Source of the DNA: Tindallia californiensis
GTDB lineage: Bacteria; Bacillota; Clostridia; Peptostreptococcales; Tindalliaceae
DNA length: 64,000 nt
NCBI RefSeq assembly: GCF_900107405.1
Contig: NZ_FNPV01000003.1
Span: 1-64,000 of the forward strand
Reading direction: 5' to 3'
The notes under the pieces are model-generated. The model was given only the letters and a program-made list of their open reading frames with translations. It did no database searches and was not told the DNA's origin. The position numbers were made by a program, and so were the translations under genes. Of this stretch, positions 18,513-27,981 are shown in pieces (position 1 is the stretch's first letter; the number at the start of each line of letters is the position of its first letter).

Positions 18513-19464
18513 TTTTTATACCTCCTTTTGTACCTACAATCATTTCTTTCAGTACAAGCTGGCTAATACTATATGGATCCCGTTCACGAATGGCTACTTT
18601 TTTGGCCAGTTCACGAATGCGGGCTCGATTATCTTCATTTCCCATCATTTTTTTCAAAATAGCTGACTGAGTTAGATCTATGATTTCCAGCTCGCTATTA
18701 TGAGTTCTTTTCTCAACCAATTGATGACTTTCTGACATGTAGTTCCAATGTTTATCCAGATTATCTGTCAGTTCTTCGATTCCTACGTTGTTAACAGCAA
18801 CTGCCTGGGATACTGGCGGTCGCCATTCTCCATGATCAAAATCGAGCATCATTTCAATTTCTGTTTTTGTTCGATCGGCTCCATCTCTGTCCGATTTATT
18901 GATAACAAAAACATCACCTATCTCCATTGTTCCAGCCTTTAAAGCCTGAATGTCATCACCAAGTCCTGGCACCATCACCATGAGTACAGAGTCTGCTGCT
19001 TTGACAATATCCACCTCAGACTGACCTACCCCAACGGTTTCAATGAGTATGTAATCCATCCCCATAATATCCAGTATTTTTACAGCTCCAAGAGTTGATT
19101 TTGATAAGCCACCCAAATGACCTCTAGTCCCCATGCTTCGAATAAAAACACCCGGATCAAGATTCAGGTCTGACATCCGTATACGGTCTCCCAGAATAGA
19201 TCCGCCAGTAAAAGGACTGGTTGGATCAACGGCAAGCACTCCTACTTTTGCTTCTTTTTTTCGAAGTTGTTTTGCCAGCTTATCAACTAAAGTACTTTTG
19301 CCAGCACCAGGTGGTCCTGTGATGCCTATCACTCTGGCTTTTCCCGTATGTGAGAAACAGGCTGAAAGGATAGCAACTGCTTTCGGATCATCATTTTCTA
19401 TCATCGTAATCAATCGAGCCGCTGCCCTTTTATCTCCATCCAAGAGTCTTTTTTCAAGTTCCAT
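18493..19464 (-). CDS. meaB: Methylmalonyl-CoA mutase-associated GTPase MeaB
   Basis: G3E-family GTPase that gates adenosylcobalamin loading of methylmalonyl-CoA mutase and protects it from inactivation. About 323 residues from the ATG at 19464, chosen for AAGGAGGTG 7 nt upstream; 14 further codons are open. The P-loop GPPGAGKS is at residues 50-57. VDPTSPFTGGSILGDRIRM, the switch region ETVGVGQSEVDI and NKSD (guanine specificity) follow. It lies between the two mutase subunits and the epimerase, its usual setting. Confidence 0.96.
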   Translation of the reverse strand: MELEKRLLDGDKRAAARLITMIENDDPKAVAILSACFSHTGKARVIGITGPPGAGKSTLVDKLAKQLRKKEAKVGVLAVDPTSPFTGGSILGDRIRMSDLNLDPGVFIRSMGTRGHLGGLSKSTLGAVKILDIMGMDYILIETVGVGQSEVDIVKAADSVLMVMVPGLGDDIQALKAGTMEIGDVFVINKSDRDGADRTKTEIEMMLDFDHGEWRPPVSQAVAVNNVGIEELTDNLDKHWNYMSESHQLVEKRTHNSELEIIDLTQSAILKKMMGNEDNRARIRELAKKVAIRERDPYSISQLVLKEMIVGTKGGIKNEDAKS

Positions 19465-19535
19465 AGGAACACCTCCTTTCAGCCCTAATGTCAATAGAAG
19501 CATCAAATGCCATTATATACCTTCTTGCAATGAAG

Positions 19536-19940
19536 TTAAAGGCTTCTTTTCAAATTGTTTTTAATAAAATCAATGGTTACACCGGTTGGTGTCCCTGGTG
19601 TGAAAATTTCAGCAACACCTGATTTTTTAAGTTCAGGAATATCATCTTCCGGAATAACACCGCCACCCAGCACCAGCACTTCATCGTATATACCTTCTTC
19701 TTTCAGTTTGTCTACTACTTTAGGAAGAAGATGTCCATGTGCACCAGAAAGAATACTGAGGGCCACTACATCCACATCCTCCTGAACAGCTGCCTGAACA
19801 ATTTGATCCGGAGTTAGTCTGAGTCCTGTGTAAATAACCTCCATGCCAGCATCTCTAAGAGCTCGAGCAATTACTTTAGCGCCACGATCATGTCCATCTA
19901 AACCTGGTTTTGCAACTAATACTCTAATGGGTCTATCCAT
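19536..19940 (-). CDS. mcmB: Methylmalonyl-CoA mutase, cobalamin-binding subunit
   Basis: Binds the base-off/His-on form of adenosylcobalamin. It has 134 residues: a stand-alone B12-binding Rossmann domain with the diagnostic D-x-H-x-x-G at Asp15, His17 and Gly20 ([13 protein letters not shown]), then SILSGAHG and [11 protein letters not shown], which cradle the nucleotide tail. The small subunit is separate from the catalytic subunit, as in archaea and many Clostridia, rather than fused as in Propionibacterium MutB. A TTAAGGAGGA site and short 29-bp gap follow mcmA. Confidence 0.95.
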   Translation of the reverse strand: MDRPIRVLVAKPGLDGHDRGAKVIARALRDAGMEVIYTGLRLTPDQIVQAAVQEDVDVVALSILSGAHGHLLPKVVDKLKEEGIYDEVLVLGGGVIPEDDIPELKKSGVAEIFTPGTPTGVTIDFIKNNLKRSL

Positions 19941-19969
19941 AACAGTTCCTCCTTAAGGTTTTTCAAATT

Positions 19970-21649
19970 TTAAAGCACAACGCTTTGTTGATACTCACCA
20001 AAAACATCTCTAAGGGATCCACAGATTTCTCCCAGAGTGGCATATGCTCTTACCGCGTCTAAGATAAAGGGCATTAAGTTTTGATCGGTTTCAGCTGCAT
20101 TTTTTAAGGTTTCCAACTTTTTAGCCACTAAATCATTGTCTCGTTCTTGCTTTAATTTTTCTATCTTGTTTTTCTGCAATTCTCCAACAGAAGGATCTAC
20201 ACGCAACAGACCTTGCGGAGGCTGTTCTTCGGTCTGGAATTTATTAACACCAACAACAATCCGTTCATTGCTCTCAATTTGCTTTTGATATTCATAGGCG
20301 CTATCCATAATTTCCTTTTGTATATATCCTTTTTCAATCGCCGCAGGCGCACCGCCCATATCTATAATTCGTTCAATGTATTCCATCGCTTTCTCTTCAA
20401 TATCATTTGTTAAACTTTCTACATAATAGGAGCCTGCTAACGGATCGATCGTTTCTGCCACACCACTTTCATGTGCAACAATCTGTTGTGTTCTTAAAGC
20501 TATGCGAACCGAGTCTTCTGTTGGCAACGCCATTGCTTCGTCCTTAGAGTTTGTATGCAAGGACTGTGTACCTCCCAAAACAGCTGCTAAGGTCTGAATC
20601 GCTACTCGAACAATATTATTATCCGGTTGCTGTGCTGTGAGGGTTGACCCTCCCGTTTGTGTATGGAACTTCAATTGCATCGATTTTGGATTTTCAGCAC
20701 CAAATTTTTCTTTCATAATTTTCGCCCATATTCTTCTAGCTGCCCTAAACTTCGCTACTTCTTCCAATAAATCGTTATGAGCATTAAAGAAGAAGGAAAG
20801 TCTTGGAGCGAATTTATCTACTTCCAACCCTGCCTCTATAGCCGCTTCTACGTAGGCAATACCGTCTGCCAGTGTAAAAGCAACTTCTTGAACCGCTGAA
20901 GATCCGGCTTCACGAATATGGTATCCAGATATACTAATTGTATTCCAATTGGGTACTTCATCAGAACAGTATTCAAATATATTAGTTATCAAACGCATGG
21001 AGGGCTCCACCGGGAAAATGTAGGTTCCTCTGGCAATGTACTCTTTCAGTATATCGTTTTGAATGGTTCCACGTAATTGATCAGAAGAAACGCCCTGTTT
21101 TTCTGCAACCGCAATGTACATCGCCAGGAGTACAGATGCCGGTGCATTAATGGTCATAGAGGTGCTGACTTGATCCAGAGGTATCCCATCAAATAAGATC
21201 TCCATATCCTTTAAGGAGTCAATGGCGACACCAACCTTACCTACCTCTCCTTCCGATAAAGCATGATCAGAGTCATAACCTATCTGAGTCGGCAAGTCAA
21301 AAGCAACCGAAAGGCCCGTCTGACCTTGGTCCAGTAAATATTTGTAACGCTTATTTGACTCTTCCGCCGTTGCAAAACCAGCGTATTGTCTCATTGTCCA
21401 AAAACGCCCGCGGTACATCGTTGGCTGTACTCCTCGAGTGTAAGGATATTCGCCAGGAAATCCAAGAGCTTCTTCGTATTTCATCTGCTCTAAATCTACC
21501 GGAGTATATACCCTTTGAACTTCTTGGTTTGAGCCAGTGACAAAAGTTTCTTTTCTTTCAGATCTTTTTTTCACTGCCTCTTCTGTCTTTTGCGTCCATT
21601 TTTCCTGGGCTTCTTTCAATTGCTCCATTTTTTCATTTTCAGCCATCAT
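19970..21649 (-). CDS. mcmA: Methylmalonyl-CoA mutase, catalytic subunit
   Basis: Rearranges succinyl-CoA to (R)-methylmalonyl-CoA by a radical mechanism. The 559 residues form the TIM-barrel catalytic domain without its own B12 domain. Substrate-binding segments visible are [21 protein letters not shown], the [16 protein letters not shown] region, [27 protein letters not shown] and [19 protein letters not shown]. First gene of the propionate module. Two adjacent ATGs follow GGGAGGAAAA; the second (21646) has the more usual spacing. No cobalamin riboswitch is visible upstream. A 17-bp palindrome lies about 70 bp before the start. Confidence 0.96.
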   Translation of the reverse strand: MMAENEKMEQLKEAQEKWTQKTEEAVKKRSERKETFVTGSNQEVQRVYTPVDLEQMKYEEALGFPGEYPYTRGVQPTMYRGRFWTMRQYAGFATAEESNKRYKYLLDQGQTGLSVAFDLPTQIGYDSDHALSEGEVGKVGVAIDSLKDMEILFDGIPLDQVSTSMTINAPASVLLAMYIAVAEKQGVSSDQLRGTIQNDILKEYIARGTYIFPVEPSMRLITNIFEYCSDEVPNWNTISISGYHIREAGSSAVQEVAFTLADGIAYVEAAIEAGLEVDKFAPRLSFFFNAHNDLLEEVAKFRAARRIWAKIMKEKFGAENPKSMQLKFHTQTGGSTLTAQQPDNNIVRVAIQTLAAVLGGTQSLHTNSKDEAMALPTEDSVRIALRTQQIVAHESGVAETIDPLAGSYYVESLTNDIEEKAMEYIERIIDMGGAPAAIEKGYIQKEIMDSAYEYQKQIESNERIVVGVNKFQTEEQPPQGLLRVDPSVGELQKNKIEKLKQERDNDLVAKKLETLKNAAETDQNLMPFILDAVRAYATLGEICGSLRDVFGEYQQSVVL

Positions 21650-21715
21650 TTTTCCTCCCTCGTCGATTCGTTTTCCCTCATTCAGTTCTCTTTTATTTAT
21701 ATATATCTAATGACC

Positions 21716-21732
21716 GTATGCTATTAGCATAC
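21716..21732. promoter_or_regulatory. Perfect 17-bp palindrome upstream of mcmA, candidate operator
   Basis: GTATGCTATTAGCATAC consists of two 8-bp arms around one central base and is flanked on both sides by ACCGT. On the minus strand it begins just after TTGACG, a possible -35. Its size suits a dimeric repressor or activator; no matching regulator gene is in the window. Confidence 0.5.
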
Positions 21733-21749
21733 CGTCCGTCAAAAAAATT

Positions 21750-21764
21750 TGGCAGTTCGCTTGC
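21750..21764 (+). promoter_or_regulatory. Orphan sigma-54-like promoter on the plus strand
   Basis: TGGCAG-TTCGC-TTGC matches TGGCA-N6-TTGC exactly but points away from mcmA towards the 3' end of ftsH. Its only downstream space is about 190 nt ending at a hairpin that has T runs on both strands. A 30-codon frame starts at 21779 without a usable ribosome site. It could drive a small RNA or be a chance match. Confidence 0.4.
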
Positions 21765-21934
21765 ATTCCATTTTTATAATGAAGAGTAAACCGCCAACCT
21801 TATTCTACATTTTTTTTCCCCTAAACGCAACTGATTTAAGTCCCAGAATGGAAATCTTTATTTTTTTCTAATTTATTTGAATTACTCAAAATATTCCTTA
21901 AACTTTTTGCAGAAGAAAAGGTCTTGTTCCATCT

Positions 21935-21971
21935 AAAAAAAAGCCCTGCGGACGATTTGTCCGAAAGGCTT
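21935..21971. terminator. Bidirectional terminator after ftsH
   Basis: The stem AAGCC/GGCTT plus CGGAC/GTCCG (21941-21971) has a T run of eight on the minus strand and six on the plus strand. It starts five bases after the ftsH stop codon and could also end a rightward transcript from 21750. Confidence 0.8.
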
Positions 21972-21975
21972 TTTT

Positions 21976-24027
21976 CTAACTATCTGATTCGATATGATCG
22001 CTACTAATTGGTTTATACGATTCTGGTGCTGTGGTATTTCTGCGATCAGTTTCTTGTTTTTGTTCCATCTCATTTTCTAAATGACTGGCACTTTCATCTG
22101 TGCTACTTTCATCTACTTCTTCTGTCATTTCCAATTCGGACTCTTGTAATTGAACGGATGCAATTTTATTTCTCACCGTATCAATATCATCGTCTTTTTC
22201 TATGGTAATATCTCCATAAAAAATTCGTTTATACTCATCAGCGTTTAGTGTTTCTAGTTTAAGTAGCGCATGAGCAATCGAGTGGAGTTTTTCCATGTTT
22301 TCTTTAAGCAACAGCTCTGTCCGATGATAAGCTTCTTCAACAATACGACGAATCTCATCATCTATTTGTGCCGCCACTTCCTCTGAATAATTTCGCTTCG
22401 ATGTCATATCCCGACCAAGGAACACTTCATCTTCGTCACTACCAAAGGTCATCGGCCCCAACTTATCACTCATTCCATATTTAGTGACCATTCCTCTGGC
22501 AATAGCCGTTACTCTCTGCAAGTCATTTTGCGCACCGGTGCTAATATCGGAGAGAACTAGTTTTTCAGCTACCCGACCACCTAACAAGTGAATAATATGC
22601 TCTTCCATTTCTGTTTTAGTCGCATAGTACTTGTCTTCTTTGGGCAAAATCATGGTAAATCCACCAGCTCTACCTCTAGGAATGATGCTGATTTGATGTA
22701 CCGGATCTGTATTAGGCAACATAGAAGCTACCAAGGCATGACCAGCTTCATGAAAAGACGTAAGTACCCGTTCTTTTTCACTGATCACACGACTCTTTTT
22801 CTCCATACCGGCAATCACTTTGGTAATGGCTTCTTCAATCGTATCCATCATCAGCTTTTTCTGATTTTTTCTTGCGGTTAATAGTGCCGCTTCGTTCATA
22901 AGATTTTCAATGTCCGCCGGTGAAAACCCGGGAGTTCTTCTTGCTAGAACTTTTAGATCTACTGATTCATCGATCGGTTTTCCTCTGGCATGTACTTTCA
23001 GAATGGCTTCTCTGCCTTTTAAGTCTGGTAACCCAACGGCAACCTGGCGGTCAAAACGCCCCGGTCTTAATAGTGCCGGATCCAAGATGTCTGCCCTATT
23101 AGTTGCAGCAACAACAATAACTCCTTCATTAATGCCAAAGCCATCCATCTCAACTAAAAGTTGATTGAGTGTCTGCTCCCGTTCATCATGACCTCCACCA
23201 AGACCAGCTCCTCGACGTCTACCAACCGCATCAATCTCATCAATAAAAATAATACAAGGGGCACTTTTCTTCGCCTGATCAAAAAGATCTCTAACCCTTG
23301 AAGCTCCTACCCCTACAAACATTTCGACAAAATCAGACCCACTGATGCTATAAAAGGGTACACCCGCTTCACCTGCAACCGCTTTTGTCAAAAATGTTTT
23401 TCCTGTACCGGGCGGTCCTACCATTAATATTCCTTTCGGTATTCTCGCTCCCAAGTCTACGAATTTTTTTGGATTCTTTAAGAAATCTACCAATTCCTGT
23501 AACTCTTCTTTTTCTTCATCCAAACCCGCAACATCATCAAAATTGATCCGTGTTTTTTCATCTTCTTTGTGTAGCTTCGCTTTGCTTTTTCCAAAAGACA
23601 TTACCTTATTTCCACCACCCTGGGACTGTTGCATAAAAACAAACCACAGGACAACAAAAATAAGAATCATGAATACGGAAGGTAGCAGCTGAATAAACCA
23701 AGGTGTTGATGGCGGCGGAGCGCCTTTTACTTCAGCCCCTATGTCAACCATATTGCTTTCCAGAATGGCTGTTAGCCGTTCATCACTGAAGACAACTGGC
23801 ACAAAAGACTCAAAATTGACAGATTCACCGTCCCGAATCAGCATTCCTTCTACTGATCTGTCGACAATATTAATTTCTTCCACGTTCCCATTGATCAGTT
23901 CCTGATAAAGCTCTGAAAACGGTATTTCAACGGATTCCTGCGGTGGTTGCACAAATTGCTGTACCAGTATCAACAACACAATAAAAATAATGATATAGAA
24001 ACTGGCACCGCGGAACATTTTCCTCAA
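21976..24027 (-). CDS. ftsH: ATP-dependent zinc metalloprotease FtsH
   Basis: Membrane-bound AAA protease that degrades misfolded or short-lived membrane and cytosolic proteins. It has 683 residues: an N-terminal transmembrane helix (about residues 9-24), an extracytoplasmic domain, and a second helix (about 113-131). The AAA module has Walker A GPPGTGKT (204-211), Walker [11 protein letters not shown] and the second-region [22 protein letters not shown], and the zinc protease motif HEAGH is at 426-430. The last 70 residues are acidic and low-complexity, normal for FtsH. A 17-bp-spaced promoter lies at 24071-24099. hpt, often between tilS and ftsH, is absent. Confidence 0.98.
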   Translation of the reverse strand: MRKMFRGASFYIIIFIVLLILVQQFVQPPQESVEIPFSELYQELINGNVEEINIVDRSVEGMLIRDGESVNFESFVPVVFSDERLTAILESNMVDIGAEVKGAPPPSTPWFIQLLPSVFMILIFVVLWFVFMQQSQGGGNKVMSFGKSKAKLHKEDEKTRINFDDVAGLDEEKEELQELVDFLKNPKKFVDLGARIPKGILMVGPPGTGKTFLTKAVAGEAGVPFYSISGSDFVEMFVGVGASRVRDLFDQAKKSAPCIIFIDEIDAVGRRRGAGLGGGHDEREQTLNQLLVEMDGFGINEGVIVVAATNRADILDPALLRPGRFDRQVAVGLPDLKGREAILKVHARGKPIDESVDLKVLARRTPGFSPADIENLMNEAALLTARKNQKKLMMDTIEEAITKVIAGMEKKSRVISEKERVLTSFHEAGHALVASMLPNTDPVHQISIIPRGRAGGFTMILPKEDKYYATKTEMEEHIIHLLGGRVAEKLVLSDISTGAQNDLQRVTAIARGMVTKYGMSDKLGPMTFGSDEDEVFLGRDMTSKRNYSEEVAAQIDDEIRRIVEEAYHRTELLLKENMEKLHSIAHALLKLETLNADEYKRIFYGDITIEKDDDIDTVRNKIASVQLQESELEMTEEVDESSTDESASHLENEMEQKQETDRRNTTAPESYKPISSDHIESDS

Positions 24028-24070
24028 CCTGTCTTCCTCCTCCCAACAAAAGTCATTTTCACATTACATA

Positions 24071-24099
24071 ATTGTACCACACAACAAGTTGATAGACAA
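24071..24099 (-). promoter_or_regulatory. Sigma-A promoter for ftsH
   Basis: TTGTCT (24099-24094), a 17-bp spacer and TACAAT (24076-24071) lie on the minus strand between the tilS stop and ftsH. The start would be about 35 nt before the ftsH start codon. Confidence 0.75.
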
Positions 24100-24123
24100 C
24101 CTGTAAAAAACCTGTCCACAACC

Positions 24124-25536
24124 TTATTGAACCTTATCAGACCGGAACTGTATTTTCAAGACTTTTTTTGTTTTCTGCGTTATTTTCACCAGTTCGCTGA
24201 TACGATGACCTACCACCCACAAAATTTCATTCTCAGAAGCAATCAATGGAATCATATTTCTTTTTTCAACTGGTATCTTCTGATCTATAAAAAAATCCTT
24301 CACCTTCTTTGATCCATTTGTTCCTAGTGGCTTCAGTCGATCTCCTTCCCGCCGGTTTCTTACAACGATATGCTCCGGCAGCTGATCAAAATCAAAATAC
24401 TGGCAATAGGGATCCTTGCCCCTGTTTTTCATTTTTTCAATGTTAACAACCTCACAGCGAAAATATCCATTTCGTTGTACCAACCTGGTTATCCCAGGTA
24501 TTTTCAAAGGAATAGCTTCTTTCATTGTTTCTTCTGAATAGCTTTTTTCAATATCTTCTTTTTTCCCAATCTTTATTTCATCTGTCTTGAACAATACCTT
24601 TATTTCCCCCGGAAGCTGTACTTCCTTTTCTGTTTTTTTCTGATCCAATAGGCTTAGTATATGATGTACCTGATCAAAGCTGATGGTCTGTTCCCTTGTA
24701 TTAAAAAACATATAAGCCTTACGAATAACTCTAGAAACAATCGATGGATGGTATTGAAGTAATTTTGAAGGACTTATACTGATCACCTTATCTGTTTTGT
24801 AACAAAGCACTTCCGAATAAGCCTCTTCCACTTTTTCTTCGATATACTGTCTGTCTTGCTCTAATAAAACGGATGTTTTGCCAATAGATTCAATAACGTT
24901 AGGCTGATATTTTTTAATTTTAGGAATCAGTTCCAGTCTGATCTTATTTCGAAAATACTCCGTCTCCTGGTTAGATTGGTCTATTTGATAAGGCAGGTCC
25001 CAATAACGACAGTACTCTTCTATTTGTTCGCGTCGGCAATGAAGAAGTGGACGCATAATCTTATCACGAACCATCGGCATTCCACTTAGCCCCTCAAGAC
25101 CTGCTCCACGGATCAGGTTCATTAGGATGGTTTCTGCCTGATCATTCTGATGATGAGCCAGCGCAATTTTGTTCGCACCAATTTTTTCAGCCACTTCTTC
25201 AAAAAACTGATATCGACTAATTCGTCCCGCTGTTTCTAAAGAAATTCCTTCCTCTTTTGCAGATTTGGCAATATCTACGCTTTTCACCACGCAGGTTATC
25301 TGATGTCGCCGAGCAAAGTTCATGGCAAAGGTGGCGTCTTCATTGGAATCCATTCCCCTTAGATTATGATTGAGATGAGCAGCAACAATCTGAAGTCGAT
25401 ACGTATCGGCCAATTGAAACAATGCATGTAGTAAGCATACCGAGTCCGCGCCTCCTGAAAATCCAACAACTATATGATCATTCACATTAAGTTGCTTTGA
25501 CTCAATTACTTTTTTGATTATAACAGAGTCTTTCAT
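24124..25536 (-). CDS. tilS: tRNA(Ile)-lysidine synthase
   Basis: Converts C34 of the minor tRNA(Ile) to lysidine using lysine and ATP, letting it read AUA. It has 470 residues from the ATG at 25536, chosen for CGGAGG 6 nt upstream. The N-terminal PP-loop ATPase has SGGADS at residues 27-32, with AHLNHNLRG and ALAHHQNDQAETILMNLIRG. The C-terminal TilS domains end with RRREGDRLKPLG-type residues (RNRREGDRLKPLGTNGSKKV). It lies upstream of ftsH as in most Firmicutes, and just downstream of the lysine-degradation operon. Confidence 0.96.
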   Translation of the reverse strand: MKDSVIIKKVIESKQLNVNDHIVVGFSGGADSVCLLHALFQLADTYRLQIVAAHLNHNLRGMDSNEDATFAMNFARRHQITCVVKSVDIAKSAKEEGISLETAGRISRYQFFEEVAEKIGANKIALAHHQNDQAETILMNLIRGAGLEGLSGMPMVRDKIMRPLLHCRREQIEEYCRYWDLPYQIDQSNQETEYFRNKIRLELIPKIKKYQPNVIESIGKTSVLLEQDRQYIEEKVEEAYSEVLCYKTDKVISISPSKLLQYHPSIVSRVIRKAYMFFNTREQTISFDQVHHILSLLDQKKTEKEVQLPGEIKVLFKTDEIKIGKKEDIEKSYSEETMKEAIPLKIPGITRLVQRNGYFRCEVVNIEKMKNRGKDPYCQYFDFDQLPEHIVVRNRREGDRLKPLGTNGSKKVKDFFIDQKIPVEKRNMIPLIASENEILWVVGHRISELVKITQKTKKVLKIQFRSDKVQ

Positions 25537-25591
25537 CTTTAACCTCCGTTCTTTCAATGCATCCCACCTTATTGTAACATAATTTCAACAG

Positions 25592-25638
25592 AAAAAAAGC
25601 CCGTTTTGCATCTTCATCCTGAGATACAAAACGAGCTT
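25592..25638 (-). terminator. Terminator of the lysine-degradation operon
   Basis: A long stem (AAGCTCGTTTTGTATC with GATGCAAAACGGGCTT, 25598-25638) is followed on the minus strand by seven T residues. Confidence 0.9.
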
Positions 25639-25656
25639 ATAGATCGGAAAGGTTTT

Positions 25657-26412
25657 TTAGACTAAGTTCCTCTCCACTAATTCATGAATCACAAAAGCAC
25701 CTACATCTTCCGCATAAGTGTTGGTTCCAAATCCTGCATCATATCCTAGTTCTTTAGCCAGTTCATGAGATATCCGCGGACCACCACAAACAACAATCAG
25801 CTTATCTCTTAAGTTTTCTGCTTCTAACAACTCGATAAGTTCTGTCAAATTTTTGATATGAACATCTTTTTGTGTCACCACTTGCGACACAAGCAATGCA
25901 TCTGCTTTCATTTCAATTGCTTTTGATATTAATTCTTCATTTTCTACCTGGCTCCCAAGGTTGTGTGCTTCAATTCCTTTGTATCGCTCCAGGCCATAAT
26001 GCCCATGGTAGCCTTTCATATTCATAATGGCATCAATTCCCACCGTATGAGCATCAGATCCGGTACAAGCACCCAGAATAACCACATCTCTTTTAATCTT
26101 TTTCTCAATAAACTCTTCCACTTCTTCCTTTGTCATTCGATCAACATCAACTTTCGGAACATTGATTGCGTTATAATTGATCGTGTGACTGCTTTTTGCA
26201 TAAACAATAAAGTAGGTATACCCAATCCCTAAATCCATGGCATTAACAACATTCGGTTCTTCCAGTCCCATTTTAAGCATCAGCCGCCTTGCTGCTTCCT
26301 TTGCTTCTTCACCATAAGGTACCGGTAAAGTGAAACTTAATTGAATCATCCCGTCATTCAGTGTATCCCCGTAAGGTTTTACATTCGAAAGGTCTACTTT
26401 TTCAATAGCCAT
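25657..26412 (-). CDS. kamE: Beta-lysine 5,6-aminomutase, beta (B12-binding) subunit
   Basis: With KamD moves the terminal amino group of beta-lysine to give 3,5-diaminohexanoate, using adenosylcobalamin and PLP. It has 251 residues: an N-terminal accessory domain (about 1-105) and a Rossmann cobalamin domain with D-x-H-x-x-G at Asp120, His122 and Gly125. The PLP-binding lysine is Lys145 (ERYKGIEAHNLGS), the expected place for this family, where the subunit with B12 also carries the Schiff-base lysine. It overlaps kamD by one base (TAATG), with GGAGGTG inside kamD. Last gene of the operon, followed by a terminator. Confidence 0.95.
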   Translation of the reverse strand: MAIEKVDLSNVKPYGDTLNDGMIQLSFTLPVPYGEEAKEAARRLMLKMGLEEPNVVNAMDLGIGYTYFIVYAKSSHTINYNAINVPKVDVDRMTKEEVEEFIEKKIKRDVVILGACTGSDAHTVGIDAIMNMKGYHGHYGLERYKGIEAHNLGSQVENEELISKAIEMKADALLVSQVVTQKDVHIKNLTELIELLEAENLRDKLIVVCGGPRISHELAKELGYDAGFGTNTYAEDVGAFVIHELVERNLV

Positions 26413-27968
26413 TACCGGTCACCTCCTAGCATAAGGGATATAAATGGATTAAGGTATCCTTCAGATTTTTCAAACACACCGTCAAGGCCTTTACCACCCG
26501 TCCTTGATCTTTTAACGCCTCCAAATTTACCTTCTTCAATGGTTTTCAAAATACCATCTTCTTCTACCTGATCCAAGAGCTGCACTGCATCTCCCAGAAC
26601 TTTCTGAGCTCTCTTTTGAATAATGCCGTCTCTTTTGAACTCTATCTCATCCCCTATATCTTTACAATTATTAAATACATATTTTGCATTTTCAATAGAC
26701 AAGGCACGATCATGAAGATGCGGGGTGTGATTAGCTTCTGTCAGCATTCCAAGAAGTTGTATCCCTTGTTGTGTCCAAATGGCCGCCAAATTAAACATAG
26801 CATCTTGAATGTGACCCTTAAAGATGTTACCGGTCATAAACTTCGTTGGAGGCATGTATTTCAATGGTGCCTTTGGAAAAATTTCTCTGGCCATTTGAGC
26901 CTGGGCCAACTCCAGTAAAAATCCATTGGTAAGCTCCGGATCCATTTCAAAAGCATGTCCAAGAGCCATCTGTTCTTCCGGCAATCCAGCTTTTAGCGCA
27001 AATTGTTCGTTAATAAATTGTGATGCCACCACTGTATGGGCTTCTTCCACCGCATCTGCTGTTGTCAGATAGTTGTCTTCTCCCGTGTTGATAATAATTC
27101 CTGCAAATCCGTTGATCACCCTGGAAAAATATTGATCCACAAAGGTTCTTTGCATATTAATATCTCTGAACAAAATTCCGTAAAGGGCATCATTCAGCAT
27201 AACATCCAGCCTTTCCAGCGCTCCCATCGCCGCAATTTCAGGCATACAAAGACCACTACAGTAATTACACAGACGTATATACCTTCCTACCTTTTCTCCC
27301 ACTTCATCCAAGGCTTTTCGCATGATTCTAAAGTTTTCTTGAGTTGCATAAGTTCCACCAAAACCTTCTGTTGTTGGTCCATAAGGGACATAATCCAGCA
27401 AACTCTGAGCAGTACTTCTGATCACCGCAATAATATCGGCCCCTTGCCTTACGGCTGCCTGTGCTTGGATAACATCTTCATAAATATTCCCGGAAGCAAC
27501 AATAAGGTATAGTAACGGTTTTTTTCCTTCACCCACGGTTTCAATCATGGTTTCTCTCTGCTTTCGATTATGCTTTATTCTTTCGACGGTTTCTTCTGCT
27601 TTGCTCGTTACGGCCCGAATTACTTCCTGACGATTTTGAGCAGGAATCTCTGTTAAGGAAAACGCTTCACGACTAACGGCTTCTGCAATTTCCTGAGGCT
27701 CTTTTCCTGTATATACCATGGCATTTCCTATCCAGTAGGCAATCCCTTCATTGAGTCCTCCATGTTCCCGCACATGATTTACGACAATATTAGGTAATGG
27801 CCGATCAACTTCGTCAATTCCGTCAATTCCTAACAAGCGAGCAATCGTTCTTTCAACACTAACAGTGGTATGCTCATCGATATATGGCTGAATTTCATCG
27901 GCTACTGCTTTAGAGGCTCTTCTCGCTTCATCAATCATTTTTTGATCTAAGTTAAGCTTACTGTTCAT
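26412..27968 (-). CDS. kamD: Beta-lysine 5,6-aminomutase, alpha subunit
   Basis: Catalytic TIM-barrel subunit that binds substrate and PLP and pairs with KamE. About 518 residues, the usual length. Recognisable segments are LLGIDGIDEVDRPLPNIVV near the N-terminus, the substrate/PLP region VIRSTAQSLLDYVPYGPTTEGFGGTYATQ, and MPPTKFMTGNIFKGH. The second in-frame ATG (27968) is taken because GGAGG lies 7 nt before it; an ATG two codons earlier is also open. It starts 13 bp after kamC. Length and partner exclude ornithine 4,5-aminomutase, whose subunits are about 120 and 740 residues. Confidence 0.95.
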   Translation of the reverse strand: MNSKLNLDQKMIDEARRASKAVADEIQPYIDEHTTVSVERTIARLLGIDGIDEVDRPLPNIVVNHVREHGGLNEGIAYWIGNAMVYTGKEPQEIAEAVSREAFSLTEIPAQNRQEVIRAVTSKAEETVERIKHNRKQRETMIETVGEGKKPLLYLIVASGNIYEDVIQAQAAVRQGADIIAVIRSTAQSLLDYVPYGPTTEGFGGTYATQENFRIMRKALDEVGEKVGRYIRLCNYCSGLCMPEIAAMGALERLDVMLNDALYGILFRDINMQRTFVDQYFSRVINGFAGIIINTGEDNYLTTADAVEEAHTVVASQFINEQFALKAGLPEEQMALGHAFEMDPELTNGFLLELAQAQMAREIFPKAPLKYMPPTKFMTGNIFKGHIQDAMFNLAAIWTQQGIQLLGMLTEANHTPHLHDRALSIENAKYVFNNCKDIGDEIEFKRDGIIQKRAQKVLGDAVQLLDQVEEDGILKTIEEGKFGGVKRSRTGGKGLDGVFEKSEGYLNPFISLMLGGDR

Positions 27969-27981
27969 CCTCATTCCTCCC

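Noticed and set aside
21779-21871. A 30-codon plus-strand frame just after the orphan sigma-54-like promoter
   Set aside because: No ribosome site, practically leaderless, and hydrophobic low-complexity content; not called as a gene.
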